From positions 353,838 through 381,388 of the forward strand of contig NZ_CP034870.1 of assembly GCF_005081185.1 (NCBI RefSeq): 27,551 bases of DNA, read 5' to 3'. The position numbers were made by a program, and so were the translations under genes. The notes beneath the pieces were generated by a model. It was not told where the DNA came from. It saw only the letters and a list, made by a program, of their open reading frames with translations, and made no database searches. This DNA comes from Buchnera aphidicola (Lipaphis pseudobrassicae). Its GTDB lineage: Bacteria > Pseudomonadota > Gammaproteobacteria > Enterobacterales > Enterobacteriaceae. Shown one piece after another: positions 17,248 through 26,906 of the stretch (its first letter is position 1; each line of letters begins with the position of its first letter).

Positions 17248-17406
17248 TATTTTATCGATTTATTAAAAAAAATATTATATATATGGTACAAAAAAATATA
17301 TAATTATATCAATTAAATCATACCATAAGAATTTTAAATTTTAAAAAATTATACTGTCTGTTTTGCTTGATCTAATTAAAAACATGTTTATAGAAAATAA
17401 CTAATT
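17248..17406. other. flgN-flgA spacer where flgM is expected
   Basis: In E. coli the minus-strand order is flgA-flgM-flgN. Here the 159 bp between flgA and flgN contain no reading frame or recognisable FlgM segment on either strand. The spacer is AT-rich and has no clear hairpin. Confidence 0.6.
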
Positions 17407-18078
17407 TTAAATAGAAATGACCACTTGACCCATTTTATTTACAATGCCAGTAATAATTTTACCAGTTTTTGTTTTAACGCGAACATTATCATTTTCAGCT
17501 CCATTACTTAAAGATTTTGCTTGAGAAGAAACTGTTAAATATTTACTACAAATAATAATAGTAATTTGTTGATTAAACTTAACTAACCAAAAAGGTCTAG
17601 TCATAAAAGATGTGATTGGTTGTAATGGGAAAATATCACGTATATTAACTTTATTAATAACATCTTTCTTATTTAAATAAGTATTATCAGGTAATTTATC
17701 TAATCTACCTATTAAAACCTTTAAATCTGATTCTTGTATTTTAGTGCCTCGAGGTATTTTTCTGTTTGCTACAATGTATTCTCCTTTTTCTTGAAGTTCG
17801 ATTTTTAAAAAATGATGAGTTTTACCACAAACTAGAAGAATATCGGTTAAACCTAAATAATGAAAATTGTTTAAGATAGAAAAATAAGGTTTTTTACAAA
17901 AAATATTTTTTTTCAATGGAGTACGTATTATAATATTTACGTTTTTTCTAAAATAAAACTCTTTTTTAAAGAAACTGTTTAGTTGATCAGTTAAACTAAT
18001 AGCATTGACTTTAAAAGAGAAAAAAAATAAAAAAAAATAAATTATTATTTTCATTAATATCATTAAAGATTCCTTCAT
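17407..18078 (-). CDS. flgA: FlgA, periplasmic chaperone for P-ring assembly
   Basis: FlgA helps FlgI assemble into the P ring around the rod in the periplasm. It is 223 aa (E. coli 219). An N-terminal signal peptide has a hydrophobic core of Ile and Phe and ends near NAIS (~residues 24-27). The SAF-type domain covers ~100-223, with VANRKIPRGTKIQESDL, a conserved PLQPITSFMTRPFWLVK segment, and the end GKIITGIVNKMGQVVISI, as in the family. The start is uncertain: Met codons at residues 1, 6 and 9 are all possible and no strong ribosome site picks one. It is divergent from flgB across 171 bp. Confidence 0.92.
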   Translation of the reverse strand: MKESLMILMKIIIYFFLFFFSFKVNAISLTDQLNSFFKKEFYFRKNVNIIIRTPLKKNIFCKKPYFSILNNFHYLGLTDILLVCGKTHHFLKIELQEKGEYIVANRKIPRGTKIQESDLKVLIGRLDKLPDNTYLNKKDVINKVNIRDIFPLQPITSFMTRPFWLVKFNQQITIIICSKYLTVSSQAKSLSNGAENDNVRVKTKTGKIITGIVNKMGQVVISI

Positions 18079-18249
18079 TTATATTAATGTAATATAAATT
18101 ATATAATAGTTATTTTTTACATAAAAATAATTAAAATATAACGTAAATATATTTTTTATATTTTCATGAAAAACATAAAAATATTTTAAAAAATAATATT
18201 TTACATAACTATTAAAAATTTTCATATCATATATTATTAAGGAAAAAAA

Positions 18250-18657
18250 ATGTTTAGTAAAATAAATGAAATGTTTGATTTCCATCAAAAATTATTAAAT
18301 ATCTATTCTAAAAGACAAGAAATTTTAGCTTCTAATATTTCTAATGCAGATACACCTGGATATAAATCTGTAGATATTAATTTTAATGATGAATTTCGTA
18401 AAATAATAAAAAATGATTTTAATAAAGAAAATATTACTCTTAGAAAAACATCTCCTAATCATTTAAATGGAAATAATAAAAATATTTCCTCTCCTAAAAT
18501 AATTTCTATGATGACAGATCAAGAAAAACCTGATGGCAATACAGTCAATATGGATAGAGAAAGAATTGAATTTTTAAATAACAGTTTAAAATATCAATCA
18601 GATTTATCATTTATAAAACATGAAATTAAAAATATAGTACGTATTATACAAGGATAA
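18250..18657 (+). CDS. flgB: FlgB, flagellar proximal rod protein
   Basis: FlgB is a subunit of the proximal rod, linking the MS ring to the rest of the axial structure. It is 135 aa (E. coli 138). The N-terminal rod/hook motif is intact as ASNISNADTPGYKSVD (~residues 28-43). The C-terminal helix EFLNNSLKYQSDLSFI matches the family. AAGGAA at 18239-18244 gives a clear start. It is the first gene of the plus-strand run flgB to flgK. The promoter should lie in 18079-18249; I see no reliable sigma-70 or flagellar-type sequence there. Confidence 0.97.
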   Translation: MFSKINEMFDFHQKLLNIYSKRQEILASNISNADTPGYKSVDINFNDEFRKIIKNDFNKENITLRKTSPNHLNGNNKNISSPKIISMMTDQEKPDGNTVNMDRERIEFLNNSLKYQSDLSFIKHEIKNIVRIIQG

Positions 18658-18665
18658 TATAGATT

Positions 18666-19076
18666 ATGTCTCTTCTAAATATATTTAATATTGCAGGATC
18701 AGCAATGATTGCACAGTCAAAAAAAATGAATGTTATTGCTAGTAATTTAGCGAATATGGATAGTATAGTGCATAAAAATGGAAAATTTTATCCTTATGTT
18801 GCACAACAAGTTATTTTTAAATTAGATCCTATAGAAAATTCAAAAATAGGGGGAGTAAAAATATCTAATATAATCGATAATCCTAGCCCAATGAATCTTG
18901 TATATGATCCAAATAATCCTATGGCCAATCATAAAGGTTATATTTTAACATCAAATGTCAATCCTATAACAGAAACAATAAATAATATTTCGGCAGCGAG
19001 AAGTTATCAAGCTAATATAGAAGTACTAAAAACAGCTAAATCAATGATATCTAAAACATTAACAATTATTGAATAA
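18666..19076 (+). CDS. flgC: FlgC, flagellar proximal rod protein
   Basis: FlgC forms part of the proximal rod together with FlgB and FlgF. It is 136 aa (E. coli 134). The N-terminal motif reads IASNLANMDS, with the family spacing to YVAQQVIF. A central PSPMNLVYDPNNPMANHKGY segment and the C-terminal AARSYQANIEVLKTAKSMI helix are characteristic. AAGGATAAT overlaps the flgB stop, and only 8 bp separate the genes, so translation is probably coupled. Confidence 0.97.
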   Translation: MSLLNIFNIAGSAMIAQSKKMNVIASNLANMDSIVHKNGKFYPYVAQQVIFKLDPIENSKIGGVKISNIIDNPSPMNLVYDPNNPMANHKGYILTSNVNPITETINNISAARSYQANIEVLKTAKSMISKTLTIIE

Positions 19077-19086
19077 TGGAAAATAT

Positions 19087-19773
19087 ATGGGTACTATTAA
19101 TGTTGATTCACATATAGATAATAATTTTATCGAAAAAAATAACAATAGTTTACAAAACGATTTTAATCCATTAGATTTACAAAAAAACTTCTTAAGTTTA
19201 TTAATTGCACAAATTAAAAATCAAGATCCAACTGATCCTATTAAAAATACAGAGTTAACAACACAATTAGCACAAATTAATACAGCAAGTGGAATTGAAA
19301 GATTAAATAATACTGTGGGAAACTTTTCTAACCAAATTAATCAAAATAAAAACATTCAAGTATCTTCATTAATTGGACGTCGTGTGATGATACCTAGAAA
19401 TCAAATTGTACACACTAAAAATACTAAAACAAGACTTGGTGTAGAATTAATTGGAAATGCGACTTCAATAACAATAAAAATTATAGATAATAATAAAAAA
19501 GTTTTACATATTTTTGAAAAAAAACAAGATAATATTAAACCTGGCGTTTATAATTTTATATGGGATGGTAAAGATTTAGATCAAAACAATGTAGAAACTG
19601 GAAAATATAATATTTTAGTAACAGCTAAAAATAAAGATCAAAATGTTCCTATTCAAGGTCTAAGTGAAGCTTTAGTACATAGTATAATTACATCTTCTGG
19701 TAATGATCCTATTATAGATTTAGGAGCAGCAGGAAACACAACACTTTCGAAGATTCGTGAAATTCTTAAATAA
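19087..19773 (+). CDS. flgD: FlgD, hook-capping scaffold protein
   Basis: FlgD caps the growing hook and allows FlgE to polymerise, then leaves. With the ATG at 19087, preceded by TGGA at 19077-19080, the product is 228 aa (E. coli 231). A TTG further up (19069) is in frame but would overlap flgC and lacks support. The N-terminal conserved block reads [17 protein letters not shown] followed by [10 protein letters not shown] (~37-70). The Ig-like part has [23 protein letters not shown], and the end ILDLG-like [17 protein letters not shown] fits. It is part of the flgB-K operon. Confidence 0.95.
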   Translation: MGTINVDSHIDNNFIEKNNNSLQNDFNPLDLQKNFLSLLIAQIKNQDPTDPIKNTELTTQLAQINTASGIERLNNTVGNFSNQINQNKNIQVSSLIGRRVMIPRNQIVHTKNTKTRLGVELIGNATSITIKIIDNNKKVLHIFEKKQDNIKPGVYNFIWDGKDLDQNNVETGKYNILVTAKNKDQNVPIQGLSEALVHSIITSSGNDPIIDLGAAGNTTLSKIREILK

Positions 19774-19810
19774 AATCAATTTGATAAACAAAATACTAAG
19801 GATAAAATAT

Positions 19811-21034
19811 ATGGCAACTACAGAAGCAATAAGTGGTTTGCTTGTTAATAGTTATTATATGGATACTATATCTAATAATATTGCTAATGCATCCACAATA
19901 GGATACAAAACTAGTACACCAGTTTTTTTCGACATATTTTCTCGTGCTCATTATTCGACTAGTCATCAAGGATCAGGTGTTGGAGTTTTAAGTGTTATTC
20001 AAAATTTTAATAATGGACCATTAATTGCAACTGGTAGAGATCTAGACTTAGGAATTATAGAAAATGGTTTTTTTCGACTTTTAGATCCTCATGGAAATGT
20101 ACATTATACAAGAAATGGTCAATTTTTACTTGATGAAAATAAAAATATTATTAATATGCAAGGAATGTACTTAACTGGAAAAAATCAATTACATTCAGAA
20201 AACAACTTAAACAATACATCTGATCTAGAACCTATTAATTTAAATAATTCCTATATATTAGATGGAAAAGCAACTTCTGAAATAACATTACGTGCAATTT
20301 TAAAAAGTAATGACAGTGCTATTGATAATGCAAATGATACTTTTAATCATTTATCATCATCAGCAGATTATGTTATTGACATTTACAACAAAGAAAAAGA
20401 AAAAGAACAATTAAACATCAGTTTTTCTAAAACGGATAAAAATACATGGAAAATGAATGTAGAATCAACCAAACCTTCTGATGATTATAATATTAGAGAT
20501 ATTAATCATAGTTTTGACTTAAAATTCAATTCTGATGGTAAAATAATTTCTGATACAAAATTTGAAATTTATTCAAGAAATTTAAAAAATAAAAAAATAA
20601 CTCTTGATATAACAGGTACTGTTGAAAAACCAGATGTTAATAATACTCTAGATAAAATTAATCAAAATGGATACTCAACAGGATTTTTAAAAACATTTAA
20701 TATTCTTCAAAATGGTGAAATTATAGGAATTTATTCTAATCAGAAGACACAATCAATAGGTCAAATATTATTGTCAAAATTTATTAATCCTGAAAAATTA
20801 CAACATGAAAGTGGTAGTACGTGGTCAGCAACTGTAGAATCAGGTCAAGAAAATACAGGTATAGCAGGTGACTTAGGATTTGGAATTATAAGTGAAAAAA
20901 GTTTAGAAGCATCTAATGTTGATTTAAATAAAGAATTAATTAATATGATTATTGCACAACGTAATTATCAATCCAATGCACAATCTTTTAAAACAGAAGA
21001 TAAAATAATTAGTACATTAATTAATTTAAAATAA
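19811..21034 (+). CDS. flgE: FlgE, flagellar hook protein
   Basis: FlgE polymerises into the hook, the flexible joint outside the cell. From the ATG at 19811 it is 407 aa (E. coli 402); the frame is open further upstream but AAGGA at 19798-19802 and the family start ([10 protein letters not shown]) favour this Met. The N-terminal motif is [17 protein letters not shown] (~24-40). A second block, [20 protein letters not shown], and the C-terminal [19 protein letters not shown] helix are well kept. The middle domains (~130-320), surface-exposed in the hook, are more diverged. A C-terminal end NQ.SNAQSF-type helix is intact, so polymerisation surfaces look functional. Confidence 0.97.
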   Translation: MATTEAISGLLVNSYYMDTISNNIANASTIGYKTSTPVFFDIFSRAHYSTSHQGSGVGVLSVIQNFNNGPLIATGRDLDLGIIENGFFRLLDPHGNVHYTRNGQFLLDENKNIINMQGMYLTGKNQLHSENNLNNTSDLEPINLNNSYILDGKATSEITLRAILKSNDSAIDNANDTFNHLSSSADYVIDIYNKEKEKEQLNISFSKTDKNTWKMNVESTKPSDDYNIRDINHSFDLKFNSDGKIISDTKFEIYSRNLKNKKITLDITGTVEKPDVNNTLDKINQNGYSTGFLKTFNILQNGEIIGIYSNQKTQSIGQILLSKFINPEKLQHESGSTWSATVESGQENTGIAGDLGFGIISEKSLEASNVDLNKELINMIIAQRNYQSNAQSFKTEDKIISTLINLK

Positions 21035-21058
21035 TTTATCAATAGGATCAAAGGTATC

Positions 21059-21817
21059 ATGGAAAATTCAATATATAACTCAATGATTGCTGCTAATCAA
21101 TTATTAAATAAACAAAATATTATTGCTAATAATTTAGCAAATATTTCTACTACAGGTTTCAAAGAAACATTTAATTATATTTTACAAAACAACAGTGTAA
21201 ACAATTGGTATAATACATATAATAAAATTGAAAAAGAATACTATAACCTTTCTCCAGGAAGTTTAAATTATACAGCAAGAAATTTAGATTTATTTGTGAA
21301 AAACGATGGATGGTTAGTAGTTAAAGACCCAAATGGACAAGAGGCATATACGAAAAACGGTCATATTAAAATAAACTCTAAAAGAAAATTAACTATACAA
21401 GAAAATGAAGTAATAGGAAATAATTGTAACATTACAATACCTGATAATATGAATTTAAAAATTTTATCTAATGGAGTTATTGCTGCAATAGAAAAGAAAA
21501 ATAATGAAGTTTTTGAAAAAGAAATAGGACAACTAAAATTAGTACATCTTTCTATGCAAAATCTTATACAAAAACAAAACGGATTATTTTATCTTAATAA
21601 ATATCATAAATTATTTAATCAATATAATAATATTATTGCTCATAATCACAATGTACGTATACAATCAGGAGCATTAGAAAATAGTAATGTAAATGCTGCA
21701 AAAAATATGATAGAAATGATATCAAATGCTAGACAATTTGAAGCACAAATGAGAATGATATCTACATGTGATAAAAGTTATGAGCATGCTAATCAATTAA
21801 TTAATATCAATAATTAA
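21059..21817 (+). CDS. flgF: FlgF, flagellar proximal rod protein
   Basis: FlgF is a proximal rod subunit. It is 252 aa (E. coli 251). The N-terminal rod/hook motif is [17 protein letters not shown] (~21-37), followed by the family blocks [20 protein letters not shown] and [18 protein letters not shown]. The C-terminal [20 protein letters not shown] and [10 protein letters not shown] helices are present. AAAGGT at 21048-21053 precedes the start. It is more diverged than FlgG, its paralogue next door, especially at ~135-190. Confidence 0.96.
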   Translation: MENSIYNSMIAANQLLNKQNIIANNLANISTTGFKETFNYILQNNSVNNWYNTYNKIEKEYYNLSPGSLNYTARNLDLFVKNDGWLVVKDPNGQEAYTKNGHIKINSKRKLTIQENEVIGNNCNITIPDNMNLKILSNGVIAAIEKKNNEVFEKEIGQLKLVHLSMQNLIQKQNGLFYLNKYHKLFNQYNNIIAHNHNVRIQSGALENSNVNAAKNMIEMISNARQFEAQMRMISTCDKSYEHANQLININN

Positions 21818-21832
21818 AAATAGGATAAAAAT

Positions 21833-22615
21833 ATGATTCCTTCATTATGGATTGCTAAAACTGGACTTGATGCGCAGCAAATCAATATGAACGTCATTTC
21901 TAATAATTTAGCAAATGTCAGTACTAATGGATTCAAACGTTCTAGAGCAGTTTTTGAAGATTTAATGTACCAAACAATGCGACAAGCAGGAACAAATTCA
22001 TCAATTGATACAAAATTACCATCAGGATTACAATTAGGAACTGGAGTACGACCAGTATCGACTGAAAGAATTCATAGTCAGGGAAATTTATCAAAAACAG
22101 ATTCATTAAAAGATGTTGCTATTAATGGACCAGGTTTTTTTCAAGTACAATTACCGGATGGAAATATAGCATATACAAGAGACGGTTCTTTTCAATTAGA
22201 TCAAAATGGTCAGTTGGTAACTAATAGTGGATTTCCTATTATCCCTCAAATTAATATACCTCCTAATGCTTTGAATATTAACATAGCAAGAGATGGAGTA
22301 GTTAGTGTAACACTTCAAGGACAAACACAAACTATATTTCTTGGACAATTAAATTTAATTAATTTTATTAATAATTCTGGATTAGAAAGTTTAGGAGAAA
22401 ACTTATATCAAGAAACTCAAGCTTCTGGAAATCCAATTGATACTACTCCAGGATTAAATGGTACTGGTTTATTATATCAAGGATACGTTGAAACTTCAAA
22501 TGTCAATGTTGCTGAAGAATTAGTTAATATGATTCAAACACAAAGAGCATATGAAATAAACAGTAAATCTATTAATACATCAGATCAAATGTTACAAAAA
22601 TTATCGCAATTATAA
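21833..22615 (+). CDS. flgG: FlgG, flagellar distal rod protein
   Basis: FlgG forms the distal rod that passes through the P and L rings. It is 260 aa, the E. coli length, and is the best-conserved axial protein in the window. The motif [20 protein letters not shown] (~23-42) includes the rod-specific extension continuing into MYQTMRQAG, which distinguishes rod from hook. [20 protein letters not shown] and the C-terminal [18 protein letters not shown] are intact. AGGA 15 bases before the ATG serves as ribosome site; the flgF stop is 15 bp away. Confidence 0.98.
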   Translation: MIPSLWIAKTGLDAQQINMNVISNNLANVSTNGFKRSRAVFEDLMYQTMRQAGTNSSIDTKLPSGLQLGTGVRPVSTERIHSQGNLSKTDSLKDVAINGPGFFQVQLPDGNIAYTRDGSFQLDQNGQLVTNSGFPIIPQINIPPNALNINIARDGVVSVTLQGQTQTIFLGQLNLINFINNSGLESLGENLYQETQASGNPIDTTPGLNGTGLLYQGYVETSNVNVAEELVNMIQTQRAYEINSKSINTSDQMLQKLSQL

Positions 22616-22710
22616 CAGTATGTTTCTATATCATTTTCTATAAATAGATTGCAATAAAGTTTCAATAAAACTTTATATATTAAACATCTATCGTTAAAGG
22701 TGATTTTTTC

Positions 22711-23424
22711 GTGATAAAGTTGTTTATTTCTAAAATTAAATATTACTTAATTGCTATATTTTTATTATTTGTTCAAAGTTGTGCATCTGTTCAGCATAGA
22801 CCTTTAGTGGAAGGTGTAACCACTGCTATCGCTCCTAATACTCATCCTAAAATTATAAATGGTTCTTTATTTCAAGACATAATACCTATAAATTATGGAT
22901 ATCAACCATTATTTGAAGATCATCGTCCACATAATGTTGGAGATACTATTACTATAGTACTACAGGAAAATATAAGTGCTAGTAATAGTTCTGCTTCAAA
23001 TGTTAGTCGAGATGGAAGTACCAACTTAGGAATTGGGATAGCACCAGGTCAATTATATCCGTTAGGTGTAAATTTAAAAAATACACAAGCAGGTTTAAAC
23101 AGTATAGGAAAAAATGATTTTTCTGGAAAAGGAAGCAATTCAGCTAACAATACATTTAATGGACTTATTACTGTTACCGTTCAGGAAGTTTTACCAAATG
23201 GAAATTTAAAAGTGATAGGAGAAAAACAAGTTGCTATTAATGAAGGAATAGAGTACATACGTTTTTCAGGTGTAATAAATCCTAATAATATCAATAAAAA
23301 CAATTTAGTAGTATCCACTCAGATCGCTGATACTCGTATCGAGTATTTAAGTCATGGACGCATTAATGAAATACAAAAAATGGGATGGCTGCAAAGACTT
23401 TTGTTAAAAATTTCTCCGATATAA
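22711..23424 (+). CDS. flgH: FlgH, flagellar L-ring lipoprotein
   Basis: FlgH forms the outer-membrane L ring around the rod. It is 237 aa (E. coli 232). The start is GTG at 22711, preceded by AAAGGTGA (22697-22704). The N-terminal signal has a basic start, a hydrophobic core and a lipobox ending in FVQSC, so Cys at about residue 24 should be lipidated, as known for FlgH. Conserved blocks include [49 protein letters not shown] and the end [13 protein letters not shown]. There is a 95-bp spacer after flgG and an unusually long 216 bp before flgI. Confidence 0.97.
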   Translation: MIKLFISKIKYYLIAIFLLFVQSCASVQHRPLVEGVTTAIAPNTHPKIINGSLFQDIIPINYGYQPLFEDHRPHNVGDTITIVLQENISASNSSASNVSRDGSTNLGIGIAPGQLYPLGVNLKNTQAGLNSIGKNDFSGKGSNSANNTFNGLITVTVQEVLPNGNLKVIGEKQVAINEGIEYIRFSGVINPNNINKNNLVVSTQIADTRIEYLSHGRINEIQKMGWLQRLLLKISPI

Positions 23425-23485
23425 TTATATATAAAATTAAATAACTAAAAAAACATTAAATAATTCTATTTTTTTCTAATTTACA

Positions 23486-23518
23486 TCTCATAAAGAATAT
23501 TATTTGTTCTTTATGAGA
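23486..23518. terminator. Hairpin in the flgH-flgI spacer
   Basis: A perfect 12-bp stem (23486-23497 with 23507-23518) and a 9-nt loop lie 61 bases after the flgH stop, inside a spacer with no counterpart in the tightly packed E. coli operon. A T-rich run precedes rather than follows it. It could end or attenuate transcription, or mark an mRNA processing or stabilising point. Confidence 0.5.
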
Positions 23519-23640
23519 AATATATTAATTATTAAAAAAATGAATAATGAAAATTTTATATAATTATAAAATTTGTCTAATAAGATATTTACATATAATA
23601 TAACATATTCAAAAAAATGTGCATTTATAAAGGTTTTTTT

Positions 23641-24753
23641 ATGTCTAAAACAATATCATTATTAAAATTTATTATTTTTATTTTCATTATTTCATCTTTC
23701 TCTTCTCATGCTGAAAAAATACGTGATTTGACTAGTATACAAGGAATTCGAGACAATCAACTAATTGGATATGGTTTAATAGTAGGTCTAGACGGAACAG
23801 GTGACCAATCAATGCAAGTACCTTTTACTAATCAATCATTAAATAATATGTTATCAAAATTAGGTATTGCTATACCTCCAAATCTTAATATGCATTTAAA
23901 AAATGTAGCAGCAGTAATGGTCACCGCTAATTTACCACCATTTAGTCATACCGGTGAAAAAATAAACGTGAAAGTTTCATCTATGGGAAACTCGAAAAGT
24001 CTTAAAGGAGGTACATTATTAATGACTCCTTTAAAAGGAACCGATAATCAAATTTACGCTATTGCTCAAGGTGATGTTTTAATATCTGAAAAAAACTCTT
24101 CTCGAGAAAAAATTAGCTATATTCGTTCAAATCAAGTTAATTCTGGCATAATTAATAATGGTGCAACAATAGAGCGTGAAATAACAACTAATTTTGGAAA
24201 AAATAATACAATTAATTTACAATTAAACCAAGAAGATTTTAGTATAGCACAACGTATCAGTGATATAATTAATATTAAATACCCAGATACAGCAACTCCT
24301 ATTAATTCTAAAACAGTTCAATTAAATACCTCTGCCAATAATGACGTACAAGTACATATGCTTTCTAATATTCAAAATATAGAAATCTCATTACCTTCGC
24401 AAGAAGCCAAGATTGTAGTGAGTCCAAGAACTGGTTCTATTGTTATTAATCAATCAGTAAAACTAAGATCATGTATTGTGTCTAATGGTAACATTTCTAT
24501 TGCACTAAATAACACCACAAATAACAATACAGAGTTAGATTTATTACAAACAAAGAAAAAAAATGAAGAAAAAACACCATCAGAAGACATAATTAATGAA
24601 AATTATATAAATTATGTTTCTCCAAGCAAAGATAATTTGAATAAAATAGTTCAATCATTAAATATATTAGGAACTAAACCTGAAGAATTAATATCTATTT
24701 TACAACTAATGAAAAATGCTGGTTGTATCAACGCTAAATTGGAAATTGTTTAA
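23641..24753 (+). CDS. flgI: FlgI, flagellar P-ring protein
   Basis: FlgI makes the periplasmic P ring, with FlgA as helper. From the ATG at 23641 it is 370 aa (E. coli 365). AAAGG at 23629-23633 favours this Met; an in-frame ATG at 23617 would add 8 residues and has no such site. A Sec signal peptide ends at about SSHA, before EKIRDLTSIQGIRDNQLIGYGLIVG, the family hallmark (quoted in parts: EKIRDL, GIRDNQLIGYG, GLDGTGDQ). AVMVTANLPPF, SSMGNSKSLKGG and VVSPRTGSIVI are also conserved. The stop overlaps the flgJ start by one base. Confidence 0.97.
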   Translation: MSKTISLLKFIIFIFIISSFSSHAEKIRDLTSIQGIRDNQLIGYGLIVGLDGTGDQSMQVPFTNQSLNNMLSKLGIAIPPNLNMHLKNVAAVMVTANLPPFSHTGEKINVKVSSMGNSKSLKGGTLLMTPLKGTDNQIYAIAQGDVLISEKNSSREKISYIRSNQVNSGIINNGATIEREITTNFGKNNTINLQLNQEDFSIAQRISDIINIKYPDTATPINSKTVQLNTSANNDVQVHMLSNIQNIEISLPSQEAKIVVSPRTGSIVINQSVKLRSCIVSNGNISIALNNTTNNNTELDLLQTKKKNEEKTPSEDIINENYINYVSPSKDNLNKIVQSLNILGTKPEELISILQLMKNAGCINAKLEIV

Positions 24754-25052
24754 TGAACAATAACTTAAATATTATAAATCGTAGTGTAAAATTTATTAAT
24801 GAATTAAAATATCAAGTACATAATGATTCAAAAAAATACTTACGACAAACAGCTATAGAAGTAGAAAGTTTATTTATTCAAATATTACTTAAAAGTATGA
24901 GAAATACTTTATCAAAAGACAATTTATTAGATAATAATCAAAGTAATTTATATACAGAGATATACGATCAAAAAATTTCTGAAGAAATGAGTAAAAAAGG
25001 AATAGGATTAACTGAGATTATATTGAAACAAATTGAACAAAAAAATATTTAA
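24753..25052 (+). CDS. flgJ: FlgJ, rod-capping domain only
   Basis: In E. coli FlgJ (313 aa) has an N-terminal rod-cap domain and a C-terminal muramidase domain that clears peptidoglycan for the rod. Here the protein is 99 aa and stops after the cap domain. The family block EVESLFIQILLKSMRNTL, followed by LYTEIYDQKISEEMSKKGIG and LTEIILKQIEQ, is clear (~30-97). Nothing of the muramidase remains; only 73 bp separate it from flgK. The start overlaps the flgI stop (TAATG), indicating coupled translation. A single-domain FlgJ is normal in some other bacteria, so this form may still cap the rod. Confidence 0.93.
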   Translation: MNNNLNIINRSVKFINELKYQVHNDSKKYLRQTAIEVESLFIQILLKSMRNTLSKDNLLDNNQSNLYTEIYDQKISEEMSKKGIGLTEIILKQIEQKNI

Positions 25053-25125
25053 AAATTCACAATACTTTATAACAAACATAAAAAATTCATAATAAATATA
25101 GATAGAGAAAAAATAAGGAAAAGAT

Positions 25126-26751
25126 ATGAGTTATATGTTAAATTCTGCGATTTCTGGCATAAATGCAATGAAAATTATGATTGATAAAACTGTTGATAAA
25201 ATTAATAATCCTCATAAAAATCATCTAGAAAGGCGTATTTTTTTAGAAAATAGTGGTCAAAATTCCAATTTTAATCCTTCAGTCAAAATAAAGGAAATAT
25301 ATGATAATTATAATGATTTTATTACAGAGGAAAAAAGAAAAACTAATGCTCAAGTTCAAAATGAACAAACTAAGATTGAGCAATTGTTAAAATTAGAAAA
25401 TTTATTATGTGAAAAATCAAACATTTTTAATGAACTAATTGATGAACTAGATGAAGAAGTAAAAAAAGATATTTTTCCTAATCAACAAGATCCGATCAAT
25501 ACTAATATTTCCGAAAAAGCAAAAAAGATAATTTTTGAAATAAAAGACTTTGATAAAAAATTAAATTTTTTAGAACAAGACACAAAAGATTCAGTTCTAA
25601 AAAGTATAGAACGAGTTAATTTATTAATTGATAAAATTCATGATGCTACTATAGATATTCGTTACTTTCCTATTGAACAACTACCTAATAGAATTGACAG
25701 TTTTATTGATAAGAGAGAAAAATTAGTAGATGAACTAAATGATTTAATTGGAATAAAGGTAGTGAAAGGAAATGATAGTTATAAAATTTATTTGAATAAT
25801 GGAATCTGTATTATAGATAATAATCACAAACAAAATGTAATACCCATTACATCTAAATCTGATAATAGATATATTAGTATAGGATATATTGATGTAAATA
25901 CACAAGAAGTAAAAAAAATAGAAAATATGATTCCAAATGGTTCTTTAAAAGCTCTTCTTAAATTTCGAAAAGAAGAACTAACTGATACAAGAAATAAAAT
26001 TGGACAATTGACAGTTAATTTTTCTGATACTATTAATTCCTACCATATATTAGAATATAACTTCTTTGGTTATCCTAAAAAACAAATTTTTAATATCAGT
26101 GATCCAGAAGTTATATCTAGTTCGACAAATCATTCATCTACTATAACTTCTGCAAAATGGATCTCTAAAAAAAATGCTAGAGATACTGATTATATTATAT
26201 TTTTTAAAAACGATCGTTGGATAGTAACAAGATTATCTGATCATACTATAGTTCGTCCTAATATAAATAGTACAGAAAATAATATATCTCTTGATTTTGA
26301 TGGAATAGAAGTTTCAATACAAGGAAAAAATAATGATAATGATATCTATATGATAAAACCATATTCTAAAACATTAGAAAAGTTAGAATTATTAGAAGAT
26401 CCAAATGAAACAATTTCATTAATAAATAATACAAATAATCCAAATAAAAAAAATAGACTTGTTATAGATTATTTTAATAGAAATATTTTATTTAGTGAAA
26501 AAGAAACTCTTGATGAATCTTATCAAAAATTTTCTAAATCCATAGCTTATAAATGCAATGCATTAGAAGAAGAACTTCCATTTAAAAAAAATATGATTAG
26601 AATACTTGATGATAAAAAGGTATCTATGTCTAATGATATTGAAAGGAATTATCAAAATTTAAATTATGAACAAGAATGTTATCTTGCAAATGTAAAAGTA
26701 ATACAAATAGCAGAAAGTATTTTTAATGAAATAATTGACTGTTATAGTTAA
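25126..26751 (+). CDS. flgK: FlgK, hook-associated protein 1 (diverged)
   Basis: FlgK sits at the hook-filament junction and needs FlgN for export. It is 541 aa (E. coli 547). The ends are recognisable: [16 protein letters not shown] at the start, and [19 protein letters not shown] at the end. Middle blocks such as [19 protein letters not shown] and [25 protein letters not shown] also match. The N-terminal motif that in E. coli reads NNISSYNVAGYTRQ is not kept (here about [14 protein letters not shown]), an unusual loss for an axial protein. The 330-470 region is strongly diverged. AAGGAAAAG precedes the ATG. flgL, next in E. coli, is absent. Confidence 0.93.
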   Translation: MSYMLNSAISGINAMKIMIDKTVDKINNPHKNHLERRIFLENSGQNSNFNPSVKIKEIYDNYNDFITEEKRKTNAQVQNEQTKIEQLLKLENLLCEKSNIFNELIDELDEEVKKDIFPNQQDPINTNISEKAKKIIFEIKDFDKKLNFLEQDTKDSVLKSIERVNLLIDKIHDATIDIRYFPIEQLPNRIDSFIDKREKLVDELNDLIGIKVVKGNDSYKIYLNNGICIIDNNHKQNVIPITSKSDNRYISIGYIDVNTQEVKKIENMIPNGSLKALLKFRKEELTDTRNKIGQLTVNFSDTINSYHILEYNFFGYPKKQIFNISDPEVISSSTNHSSTITSAKWISKKNARDTDYIIFFKNDRWIVTRLSDHTIVRPNINSTENNISLDFDGIEVSIQGKNNDNDIYMIKPYSKTLEKLELLEDPNETISLINNTNNPNKKNRLVIDYFNRNILFSEKETLDESYQKFSKSIAYKCNALEEELPFKKNMIRILDDKKVSMSNDIERNYQNLNYEQECYLANVKVIQIAESIFNEIIDCYS

Positions 26752-26771
26752 TTTATTAATCACTGTATTAG

Positions 26772-26826
26772 TACTTATAAAAAATAAAAACTTACTTTAA
26801 AAGTAAGTTTTTATTTTTTATAAGTA
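26772..26826. terminator. Bidirectional terminator between flgK and rne
   Basis: A 25-bp perfect inverted repeat (26772-26796 with 26802-26826) surrounds a 5-nt loop. Its inner core CTTAC/GTAAG is flanked by A-rich and T-rich arms, so a transcript from either side ends its inner hairpin in a U-rich run. It lies 20 bp past the flgK stop and 80 bp past the rne stop, where the two genes converge. Confidence 0.85.
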
Positions 26827-26906
26827 TAAATTTTTAATAGAAAAAATTTTTATTAAAAAATCGATAATAAACTGTTTTTTTTAGTTATAAAAAATATGAT
26901 AAATAT

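Noticed and set aside
18150..18245. Small palindromes such as TTTTCATGAAAA before flgB, considered as an operator
   Set aside because: AT-rich self-complementary words are common here by chance and no known regulator of flagellar genes appears in the window.
18079..18288. Minus-strand 69-codon frame between flgA and flgB
   Set aside because: It overlaps the flgB start, consists almost only of Phe, Tyr, Ile, Asn and Lys, and looks like random AT-rich sequence. It ends immediately before the flgA ATG but has no ribosome site.
19069..19086. TTG start for flgD and the far-upstream ATG (19757) for flgE
   Set aside because: Both would overlap the preceding gene, lack ribosome sites, and add residues not seen in the families; starts at 19087 and 19811 have proper sites.
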